Assembly (NCBI GenBank): GCA_021780095.1
Contig: JAJXZK010000224.1
Span: 1 to 8,424, forward strand
Direction: 5' to 3'
Source of the DNA: Acidobacteriota bacterium
GTDB taxonomy: Bacteria > Acidobacteriota > Terriglobia > Terriglobales > Acidobacteriaceae
DNA: 8,424 nucleotides
The translations under genes and the position numbers were made by a program. Position 1 is the first letter of the stretch; each line of letters opens with the position of its first letter. The notes under the pieces are model-generated. The model was given only the letters and a program-made list of their open reading frames with translations, was not told where the DNA came from and did not search any database. Below are positions 1 to 4,493 of this stretch, piece by piece.

Positions 1-132
1 AAGAATGAACCTGTTACTTATTTATGCTATCAAATTACAAATAAAAAAGAAGATATGTGGATTGCAGTTTGCGGATGCATTTTTGACAGATATATTCCTG
101 ATTTTTATTCTGATTTTTACAAACTTCGGTAA
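1..132 (+). CDS. Possible C-terminal tail of an unidentified AT-rich gene
   Basis: Frame 1 of the plus strand is open from the first base to a TAA at 130-132 and gives 43 residues ending in [13 protein letters not shown]. The composition (Trp, several Tyr, Cys and Asp) looks more protein-like than the Lys/Ile/Phe-rich frame that overlaps it, and this is the only reason for listing it. No start is visible, so it would enter from outside the window. I do not recognise the family. The DNA is far richer in A and T than everything to the right of 232, so it probably comes from the same foreign source as the adjoining prfA fragment, or from a third one. It could equally be non-coding AT-rich sequence. 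Confidence 0.25.
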   Translation, partial: KNEPVTYLCYQITNKKEDMWIAVCGCIFDRYIPDFYSDFYKLR

Positions 133-148
133 AGTCGATAAAAAAACA

Positions 149-232
149 AAGATCTTTTTGATCTATCTTTATATCTGTTTCTTCAGCTTCAGGCATAATA
201 GCAACAGTAGCAGCTGAAGTATGAACTCTTCC
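149..232 (-). pseudogene. prfA: Internal fragment of peptide chain release factor 1 (prfA)
   Basis: Read on the minus strand from 232, the frame gives G followed by [17 protein letters not shown] and then [10 protein letters not shown]. This matches the conserved RF1 segment (typically GRVHTSA-TVAVLPEAEE-D--I---DL) that comes just before the GGQ domain. RF1 reads UAA and UAG stop codons on the ribosome; the GGQ loop that drives peptide release should follow within about 15 residues, but it is absent. After residue L at 149-151 the frame continues with unrelated sequence to a TAA at 35-37. Nothing precedes G232 except glmS sequence in another frame. The piece is therefore only about 28 codons long, cut on both sides, and AT-rich unlike the host. 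RF2 fits less well, because the SAATVA stretch is RF1-like. It cannot be functional as it stands. Confidence 0.75.
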
Positions 233-399
233 AGATTTTTCAGTTTGCCAGGCGCGCGTCGCAACTCGAACTTGTCGCCATGCCCGCCCACCGCGATGCC
301 TGCCGAATCGTACCCGCGATACTCGAGCCGCCGCAGCCCCTCAATAATTAGGGGAACAACTTTCTTACTGCCGCCTACATAGCCGACAATCCCGCACAT
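169..399 (-). CDS. glmS: GlmS N-terminus (glutamine-fructose-6-phosphate aminotransferase), broken
   Basis: GlmS makes glucosamine-6-phosphate from fructose-6-phosphate and glutamine, the first step towards UDP-GlcNAc for cell walls. The start [10 protein letters not shown] carries the catalytic N-terminal Cys2 of class II glutamine amidotransferases. The following [16 protein letters not shown] is the signature GlmS segment, at the expected position (residues 22-37). Similarity runs to residue 58 (KLKNLEE, ending at 226). The family would then continue towards the HTRWATHG motif; instead the frame reads [18 protein letters not shown] and stops at 169-171. A normal GlmS is about 600 residues, so more than 90 percent is missing. 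The loss coincides with entry into AT-rich prfA-like DNA. An AGAGGA ribosome site lies 5 bases before the ATG, and purS lies 71 bases upstream on the same strand. The real gene is probably intact in the organism. Confidence 0.85.
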   Translation of the reverse strand: MCGIVGYVGGSKKVVPLIIEGLRRLEYRGYDSAGIAVGGHGDKFELRRAPGKLKNLEEFILQLLLLLLCLKLKKQI

Positions 400-404
400 A
401 GTGT

Positions 405-410
405 TCCTCT
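405..410 (-). promoter_or_regulatory. Ribosome binding site of glmS
   Basis: AGAGGA on the minus strand sits 5 bases before the glmS ATG (397-399). It supports this start together with the obligatory Cys2. The 71-base purS-glmS gap is too short for a glmS ribozyme, and no other control element is evident in it. Confidence 0.6.
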
Positions 411-470
411 GATGCCATTAGGGGATGCAAAGCAGACTGCCCGCAACAGAAATCCAGCGGGGGGGCAGGT

Positions 471-722
471 CTAATTATCTTCTTCCAGATGGAAGCGGAA
501 TTCTTCGATCACCGGATTGGTAAGCACCTCACGTGCAATGCGCTCCACCTCGGCGTGCGCAGCGGCCGCATCGAGCGAATCAGCCAGCCGAATCACAAAA
601 TATTTTCCCTGCCGCACGTCCTCAATGCCGTGATACTGCATCTTCCTTAAAGCGCCGTGAATGGCCTGGCCCTGCGGATCCAGAACCGTTTGCTTGAGCG
701 TGACATAGACATGAGCCTTCAT
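471..722 (-). CDS. purS: Phosphoribosylformylglycinamidine synthase subunit PurS
   Basis: PurS is the small structural subunit of the three-part FGAM synthase (PurS, PurQ, PurL), which converts FGAR to FGAM with glutamine and ATP in purine synthesis. It bridges the glutaminase PurQ and the synthase PurL and helps channel ammonia. The 83-residue length is typical. The opening KAHVYVTLKQTVLDPQG, then GIEDVRQGKYFVI in the middle and a closing LTNPVIEEFRF, follow the PurS pattern of a beta strand, the L-D-QG turn, and the conserved NPVIE-F end. The ATG at 720-722 is the only sensible start. There is no strong ribosome site, only AGGC a few bases upstream. It leads a likely operon with glmS 71 bases downstream. 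PurQ and PurL are not in the window, so they are encoded elsewhere. Confidence 0.93.
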   Translation of the reverse strand: MKAHVYVTLKQTVLDPQGQAIHGALRKMQYHGIEDVRQGKYFVIRLADSLDAAAAHAEVERIAREVLTNPVIEEFRFHLEEDN

Positions 723-730
723 TTTGCCTG

Positions 731-736
731 ATTATA
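731..736 (-). promoter_or_regulatory. Possible -10 element for purS-glmS
   Basis: A perfect TATAAT on the minus strand lies 9-14 bases before the purS ATG, in the 79-base gap between purS and ppa. A start site about 6-7 bases downstream would fall almost on the purS start codon, giving a nearly leaderless message; this would fit the weak ribosome site. I see no good -35 hexamer at 16-18 bases. On the plus strand the same spot reads TATAAA (733-738) and could serve ppa. Confidence 0.35.
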
Positions 737-801
737 AACGGTGCGGCCTCACCGAAAGCACCGGAGTCATCGGCTCCCAACTCCCAGACCACAGGACAAG
801 C

Positions 802-1326
802 ATGACCAATTATTTGACCCTTCCGATTGGCGATAACTCCCCTGAAGCCGTGAACGCCGTCATCGAGATCCCCGGCGAGTCAACCAACAAATACGAATAC
901 GACAAGAAGCTCAATGTTTTCCGGCTTGATCGCAATTTGCACTCGCCCGTCCACTATCCCGGCGACTACGGCTTCATTCCCTCAACTCTCAGCGACGACG
1001 GCGACCCACTCGACGTGCTCGTCCTCGTCGACGCCCCCAGCTTTTCCGGCTGCGTGATGACCGTCAGACCCATCGGTGTGCTTGAAATGCTCGATCAGGG
1101 TATCCTCGACGAAAAAATCCTCGCCGTCGGCAAAAACAATCCTCGTTACTCCGACGTGTGGAACTATTCCGAGATCTACCCGCACATGCTCAAGGAGATC
1201 ACCCACTTCTTCTCCATTTACAAGGACCTCGAGGGCAAGCGCGTCGAAATCATCGGTTGGCGCGATGCAGCGCACGCCCGCGAACGCGTACTGGTGGCCG
1301 CAAAAAACTTCAAGGCTCCCAAATAG
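802..1326 (+). CDS. ppa: Inorganic pyrophosphatase, family I (soluble)
   Basis: This cytoplasmic enzyme hydrolyses pyrophosphate to two phosphates, which pulls nucleic acid, protein and nucleotide-sugar synthesis forward. The 174-residue length fits the bacterial hexameric family. The whole active site of the E. coli enzyme can be placed: E22, K30 and E32 in EIPGESTNKYEYD; R44; Y56 in YPGDYGFIP; the metal-binding D66, D68 and D71 in DDGDPLD; D98, D103 and K105; and Y140-K141 near the end. I chose the ATG at 802 because AGGA lies 5 bases upstream and homology begins right after it. The frame is open back to a TTG at 724, but that would abut purS and add 26 residues without family likeness. The gene diverges from purS and converges with the permease, so it is probably transcribed alone. 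Confidence 0.96.
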   Translation: MTNYLTLPIGDNSPEAVNAVIEIPGESTNKYEYDKKLNVFRLDRNLHSPVHYPGDYGFIPSTLSDDGDPLDVLVLVDAPSFSGCVMTVRPIGVLEMLDQGILDEKILAVGKNNPRYSDVWNYSEIYPHMLKEITHFFSIYKDLEGKRVEIIGWRDAAHARERVLVAAKNFKAPK

Positions 1327-1332
1327 GCGCGG

Positions 1333-1350
1333 GGCACGCGCCCGCGTGCC
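1333..1350. terminator. GC-rich hairpin between convergent ppa and permease genes
   Basis: GGCACGCG (1333-1340) and CGCGTGCC (1343-1350) form a perfect 8-base inverted repeat with a 2-base centre (in practice a 7-pair stem with a 4-base loop). It exactly fills the gap between the ppa stop (1324-1326) and the permease stop (1351-1353). Its position fits a shared, two-way terminator, but neither side carries a true T-run, so it may act as a weak terminator or a 3'-end stabiliser. Confidence 0.5.
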
Positions 1351-2703
1351 TTATGCCTCTTCCACCGCGCTGCGTGTCCGCGCCGCGCGCGAAATCCAGT
1401 AAAACACCGGCCCCAGCGCCGCAATCAATAACCCAAACAGCAGCGCCGGCATATGCGCCATGCGCTCCTGGCGTGAAACATACGCCGCGTAGACAATCAG
1501 CCCCGTCGGAACCACGCCCAGCCCAATCGCCGTTGCCAGGCTCCCCGCGCAGAATGGCCGCTTCAACTCAGGCTCGCGGAAGCGCAGCACCACCAGCGCC
1601 AGAAACTCCAGAACCAGGCTCGCGCCATACAGAATCAGGTCAAGCGAGATCAGCCGCTCAAAGCTGAGCTGCAGCGCCAGCCCCCATGCCAGCGCGCACA
1701 GCAGCACGGCCACCCACGGCACTCCATAGCGATTGCGCTTCGCAACCACACGGGGCAACATGCCGTCTTCCGCCAGCACCATCGGCAACCGCGCATACGA
1801 CATCATTAGCGCGTTGAACATGCCCAGCCCGGTTAGTGTGCCGCCCAGCACCACGGCCAGCTCCAGCCAGGGCCCTGCCAGCGTCCTTGCTGCGTCTGCC
1901 CACGACCCCGTGCTGAACCGCGCCGCATCCATCCCCGCAAACGCAATTGCCGCCAGCGGAAGAACATACGTCAGCGCAACCACCGCCGTGCTCCACAGCA
2001 TCGCCCGCGGATAATTCCGTTGCGGGTCTTCCACCTCCTGAGCTACCGTTGATGCGTTGTCCCAGCCCATATAGTTCCACAGCCCCACCACAATTGCCGT
2101 CGAAAGCCCCGCGCCGCCCGCCGCCCCCGACTGCCACGCCGTGTTGTGCTGCAGATGCATGCCGTGCCACGCCGCCGCGACCATGAGAACCGCAAAGGGC
2201 GACAGCAAGAGTGCAAACAGGCCTACCGACCCGTCGCCCACCGCCGGAGCCCCGCGCAGGTTCCACAGGCAACATACCGCGATTAGCGCCAGCTCCCAAG
2301 CCGTGCCCCGCCATCCAGCCGTCCATGCCGGAAACGCCCGCTCCAGGTACAGCACAAACAGCGTAGGGTAGATCGCCATGTCGAAGATACTGGCCGACAG
2401 CGACAGCCATGCCTCCTGGTAGCCCCAGAAAGGCCCCATCGCCCGCCGCACCCAGACGTAGAATCCGCCTTCTTCCGGCAGCGCGCTCGCCAGCTCACCA
2501 ATCATCAGCGCCGTAGGAAAACTCCACAGCAGCGGCACCACCAGCAGGATCGCCAGCGCCTTGATGTATCCCGCGCCGCCCAAAATGTCCTCAATGCCAT
2601 AGGGGCCGCCCGCGACCATAAAATAGGTCGCCGCAACCAGCGGAATCAGGCGCATGCCGCGCCCGGCTCGACGGGGCCCGCGACGGCTCACAGCGGTAGG
2701 CAT
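1351..2703 (-). CDS. APC superfamily amino acid/polyamine permease
   Basis: This is an integral membrane transporter of 450 residues with about twelve hydrophobic segments, expected to move an amino acid or polyamine by proton symport or exchange. GGPYGIEDI (residues 32-40) is the unwound glycine-rich start of the first helix, typical of APC transporters. The stretch at residues 76-99, with PEEGGFYVW and GPFWGYQEAW, and the later LWNYMGWDNAS followed by EVEDP, resemble LAT-type carriers and the plant polyamine uptake (PUT) group. The likeness to PUT proteins hints at polyamines, but the substrate cannot be fixed from sequence. The N-terminus is Arg-rich, fitting a cytoplasmic tail. The ATG at 2701-2703 lacks a clear ribosome site; Met17 at 2653-2655 is an alternative start with no better site. 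It seems monocistronic: a terminator lies upstream and it converges with ppa. Confidence 0.9.
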   Translation of the reverse strand: MPTAVSRRGPRRAGRGMRLIPLVAATYFMVAGGPYGIEDILGGAGYIKALAILLVVPLLWSFPTALMIGELASALPEEGGFYVWVRRAMGPFWGYQEAWLSLSASIFDMAIYPTLFVLYLERAFPAWTAGWRGTAWELALIAVCCLWNLRGAPAVGDGSVGLFALLLSPFAVLMVAAAWHGMHLQHNTAWQSGAAGGAGLSTAIVVGLWNYMGWDNASTVAQEVEDPQRNYPRAMLWSTAVVALTYVLPLAAIAFAGMDAARFSTGSWADAARTLAGPWLELAVVLGGTLTGLGMFNALMMSYARLPMVLAEDGMLPRVVAKRNRYGVPWVAVLLCALAWGLALQLSFERLISLDLILYGASLVLEFLALVVLRFREPELKRPFCAGSLATAIGLGVVPTGLIVYAAYVSRQERMAHMPALLFGLLIAALGPVFYWISRAARTRSAVEEA

Positions 2704-2756
2704 CAGAGCTTGAGCCTATCGCAAAACGGCCCGCGCCGCCGAAAATTTCCGCAGAC

Positions 2757-2790
2757 AAAAAGAGGCCCCGTCCACCTCCTGGACGAGGCC
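2757..2790 (-). terminator. Intrinsic terminator after the 297-residue stress-type gene
   Basis: On the minus strand, an 11-base arm (2790-2780) pairs with 2774-2764 across a 5-base loop, with a single G-U pair and no mismatch. TC and then five Ts (2761-2757) follow. The G-U pair exists only in the minus-strand RNA; the plus-strand version has a C/A mismatch. Strand, T-run and position, 47 bases past the stop of the gene at 2837-3730, all point to termination of that gene before the permease. Confidence 0.85.
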
Positions 2791-2836
2791 CGCAGTTAGT
2801 TCCTTGCAGAGTTACGTGCTTACACCTGGTCGCGCG

Positions 2837-3730
2837 TTAGGACGCCTTGCGCGCAATCTGCCTGTCCGGCGGCACATAGTTTGGATACACACGATGCACT
2901 TCGCCGAAAATCTCCATCCGCGCAGCCGTTTCGCTCTGGGCGGCGATTGGCTCCCGCCTTGCAGCCGGTGTTTCGTAGCGGATGATTCCGTGGTTCCTCA
3001 GCAGCACCGATTCAGCCTCGGCCGCACGCGCTCCTACCTTTACCGTAACCACCGCGCCACCGTGTTGCAGCTCGTGCGCCACGCGCCGCGCGTGCTCCGG
3101 CGGAATCCCCATGCCGGCAAATGACTGCTCAAACGCCGTATTCGAATATGGATAGTCGGCGATATCGCCCAGATGGCCCTCGCCGGTGCCGAATTTGCCG
3201 CTCTCAGCCATGCGGCCCGTACCGCTCTCGCGCCCAAAGACCGTCTCCAACCGATCGCGCCAGCTTCTTGCGTTTTCATCGGGCGCACCCTCTGGCGAGG
3301 CGGCTTTCCGCAACCCCTTCCGGGGCAACGTGGCCCTTGCTTCGGCATCCGTCGGCAGAGTGCTGGGAATCTCCCGCGGCAATTCCGGTGGAACCTCGGC
3401 TCCGGTAATTGGCCCCGGCCTGTGCGCACCTTCCATGGTCGCTCCTCCACCGGTCGACAGTCCTGACGGAGTAACCGCGCGCGAACCCGACGCTACACCT
3501 GCTATCGAGTTATCTGAGTCCGACATGCGCCGGGACGGCTCTTCCTCAACTGCCAGAATCGGATCCTCCTGCGCACGACTGTGGAAGGCTGCACCGATTT
3601 CCCGTACGTCAAAACCCTTCTCGATCAGCTCATCGATCGCAAGACGCGCATCCTCGCCCCTGGCAAAATAGCCGGCCACTGTACCACCGGCCACCGGAGC
3701 CCTACCACCTGTCTCACTTGCGCTTGCCAT
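2837..3730 (-). CDS. Conserved protein of unknown function, YflT-like ends with a disordered middle
   Basis: The role is not known; a link to general stress is a guess from domain likeness. The protein is 297 residues, with no signal peptide or membrane segment, so probably cytoplasmic. Residues 16-52 (GTVAGYFARGEDARLAI, then ELIEKGFDVREIGAAF) resemble the start of the heat-induced stress protein YflT/GSP17M fold, in which a strand is followed by a helix that pairs residues with the next strand. Residues 53-185 are rich in Pro, Gly, Ser, Glu and Arg and look disordered. SWRDRLETVFG (156-166) is a short helical island. Residues 201-253 (EQSFAGMGIPPEHARR, GGAVVTVKV, EAESVLLRNHGI) look like the second half of such a module. 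An AGGAG ribosome site 9 bases before the ATG fixes the start. It has its own terminator and appears to be a single-gene unit. Confidence 0.85.
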   Translation of the reverse strand: MASASETGGRAPVAGGTVAGYFARGEDARLAIDELIEKGFDVREIGAAFHSRAQEDPILAVEEEPSRRMSDSDNSIAGVASGSRAVTPSGLSTGGGATMEGAHRPGPITGAEVPPELPREIPSTLPTDAEARATLPRKGLRKAASPEGAPDENARSWRDRLETVFGRESGTGRMAESGKFGTGEGHLGDIADYPYSNTAFEQSFAGMGIPPEHARRVAHELQHGGAVVTVKVGARAAEAESVLLRNHGIIRYETPAARREPIAAQSETAARMEIFGEVHRVYPNYVPPDRQIARKAS

Positions 3731-3739
3731 GTTTTATTT

Positions 3740-3744
3740 CTCCT
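3740..3744 (-). promoter_or_regulatory. Strong ribosome binding site of the stress-type gene
   Basis: AGGAG on the minus strand (within GAGGAGA) lies 9 bases before the ATG at 3728-3730. It is the best Shine-Dalgarno site in the window and suggests high expression of the gene at 2837-3730. Confidence 0.7.
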
Positions 3745-3780
3745 CGCAAGTCTGGATTCCAGCAGCCCCTCACACGCTGC

Positions 3781-3802
3781 CGCTGCAGAATACGATGCAG
3801 CG
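3781..3802 (-). repeat. Inverted repeat in the leader of the stress-type gene
   Basis: CGCTGCA (3781-3787) and TGCAGCG (3796-3802) form a perfect 7-base inverted repeat around an 8-base centre, 51-72 bases before the ATG of the gene at 2837-3730. On the minus strand a TATTCT (3792-3787) overlaps it and could be a -10 element. If so, the repeat would be an operator; if transcription starts further upstream, it would be a leader hairpin. No clear -35 was found. Confidence 0.3.
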
Positions 3803-3882
3803 AAGTCCGCAGGTTTTGGCGAGACAGCAAGAAAAATCACCCACATTTTCAGGGTTGCCTTAGCTTCCCAAGACACTTCCTA

Positions 3883-3888
3883 TATACT
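3883..3888 (+). promoter_or_regulatory. Likely -10 element of the tRNA-Ser gene
   Basis: TATACT lies 16 bases before the first base of the tRNA, inside a local AT-rich patch (TATATACTCAAAAATG). Transcription would begin around 3895, about ten bases before the mature 5' end, a normal tRNA layout. The nearest TTG-type -35 (TTGCCT, 3855-3860) is 22 bases away, too far to be convincing. Confidence 0.45.
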
Positions 3889-3904
3889 CAAAAATGGACA
3901 AGCC

Positions 3905-3997
3905 GGAGAGATGGCCGAGTGGCTGAAGGCGGCGGTTTGCTAAACCGTTATAGGGTCAAAAGCTCTATCGGGGGTTCGAATCCCCCTCTCTCCGCCA
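3905..3997 (+). tRNA. tRNA-Ser (anticodon GCU), CCA encoded
   Basis: The cloverleaf folds completely. The acceptor stem GGAGAGA (3905-3911) pairs with TCTCTCC (3987-3993), followed by discriminator G (3994) and genomic CCA (3995-3997). The anticodon loop TTGCTAA (3937-3943) puts GCT at 3939-3941, which reads AGC and AGU serine codons. A long variable arm (from about 3949, ATAGGG pairing loosely with CTCTAT) marks a class II tRNA. The T-arm is GGGGG-TTCGAAT-CCCCC. The discriminator G and long variable arm are what seryl-tRNA synthetase recognises. Genes of this type are frequent integration sites, and the sequence to its right becomes accessory in character. Confidence 0.97.
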
Positions 3998-4040
3998 GCG
4001 AGTCTGCCAATCCCCACATTTCCAGAGAAGAATGCCGTTC

Positions 4041-4064
4041 AGTCCCGTTTTCCGGGCCTTTTTT
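4041..4064 (+). terminator. Intrinsic terminator downstream of tRNA-Ser
   Basis: A CCCG (4044-4047) and CGGG (4053-4056) stem is extended, past one mismatch, by AG with CT. It is followed at once by six Ts (4059-4064). The stem is short, but the T-run and the position 44 bases after the tRNA make it a good terminator for the tRNA transcript. It also marks the end of the recognisable core-chromosome segment. Confidence 0.7.
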
Positions 4065-4069
4065 GTTGA

Positions 4070-4157
4070 AAAGTTCCACTAGAGAAATTCCCTCCGGCGC
4101 CATTTTCCCTCAAATTCTCCAGAAAATCTCCGATCCACATTCGGGCAGTGGAACTTT
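4070..4157. repeat. 11-base inverted repeat enclosing 66 bases
   Basis: AAAGTTCCACT (4070-4080) is the exact reverse complement of AGTGGAACTTT (4147-4157). The pair begins just 5 bases after the tRNA terminator T-run. No target duplication is seen outside the arms (GTTGA on the left, CACGC on the right). It may be the ends of a very small or decayed mobile element, paired transposase or recombinase sites, or a large stem in RNA. Confidence 0.5.
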
Positions 4158-4197
4158 CACGCCCAGGGTCACCGGTGGCCTGCCCGATCCTCTTGAT

Positions 4198-4209
4198 ATT
4201 GCGCGCAAT
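4198..4209. repeat. 12-base perfect palindrome ATTGCGCGCAAT
   Basis: ATTGCGCGCAAT is its own reverse complement. A 5-base hairpin CAGCT-GATT-AGCTG (4223-4236) follows 13 bases later. Both lie about 260-300 bases before the NACHT gene. They could be dimer-binding operators or chance; no regulator gene is visible to pair them with. Confidence 0.3.
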
Positions 4210-4445
4210 CGTGCGGGGGAGACAGCTGATTAGCTGCCATACGCAAGGCGCTTTTCGTATAGTCGTTCTTTGATCGGCTCGGAACACAATTTCAATTAGT
4301 GCATTGGGCTGTTGGCGACAGTTGACAATCGAACGGGTGGATCTCTGGATACTGGCCGACTTCACGGGACTAATGCGTAATCCCGACACTCTTGCCCTAT
4401 TAGCATTTGCGCGGTGTTTGCGGATTTCCAGGCACAAACGGTACC

Positions 4446-4451
4446 TATAAT
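4446..4451 (+). promoter_or_regulatory. Candidate -10 element of the NACHT gene
   Basis: A perfect TATAAT lies 42 bases before the ATG at 4494, giving a leader of roughly 35 bases. The -35 region is poor: TTTCCA (4425-4430) is only 15 bases away and TTGCGG (4418-4423) is 22 away. A weak promoter, or one helped by an activator, would suit a gene kept low until needed, but that is inference. Confidence 0.4.
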
Positions 4452-4493
4452 AAGAGTCGCGCGGGCTTAGAAGCACTCCCAGATAGCCAACCG

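Larger units (their letters stand above)
4065..4445. other. Non-coding gap between tRNA-Ser and the NACHT gene
   Basis: About 430 bases separate the terminator from the next gene, with no credible gene on either strand. The longest frame (minus, 4039-4500, 153 codons) has a composition without domain likeness. It runs through the tRNA terminator and overlaps the start of the next gene, so I do not call it. What is present is a widely spaced 11-base inverted repeat (4070-4157), a 12-base palindrome (4198-4209), a small hairpin (4223-4236) and, nearer the gene, a -10 element. The stretch could be the decayed end of an inserted element, a long regulatory region, or both. Confidence 0.6.

Noticed and set aside
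5..217. 70-codon plus-strand frame rich in Leu, Ile, Lys and Phe
   Set aside because: It crosses both the prfA fragment and the AT-rich join and ends in the antisense of RF1. Its composition is that of translated AT-rich DNA.
400..470. glmS ribozyme upstream of glmS
   Set aside because: The purS-glmS gap is 71 bases, too short for the ribozyme, and its sequence shows no matching fold.
724..801. N-terminal extension of ppa from a TTG at 724
   Set aside because: The extra 26 residues show no family likeness and would start one base from purS. ATG 802 has a ribosome site and yields the normal 174-residue enzyme.
1658..2410. 250-codon minus-strand frame inside the permease
   Set aside because: It is a Gly/Arg/Ala-rich shadow of the well-supported permease in another frame.
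2804..3124. Plus-strand frame opposite the stress-type gene
   Set aside because: It is antisense to a gene with a clear start, ribosome site and terminator, and has no recognisable domain.
3581..3943. Plus-strand frames ending in GEMAEWLKAAVC, or containing RDGRVAEGGGLLNRYRV, across the tRNA
   Set aside because: These strings are the classic false translations of a tRNA-Ser gene. The DNA is the tRNA itself.
4322..4353. TTGACA (4322-4327) with GATACT (4348-4353) as a promoter
   Set aside because: The spacer is 20 bases and the site lies 140 bases before the gene. The TATAAT at 4446 is a better candidate.
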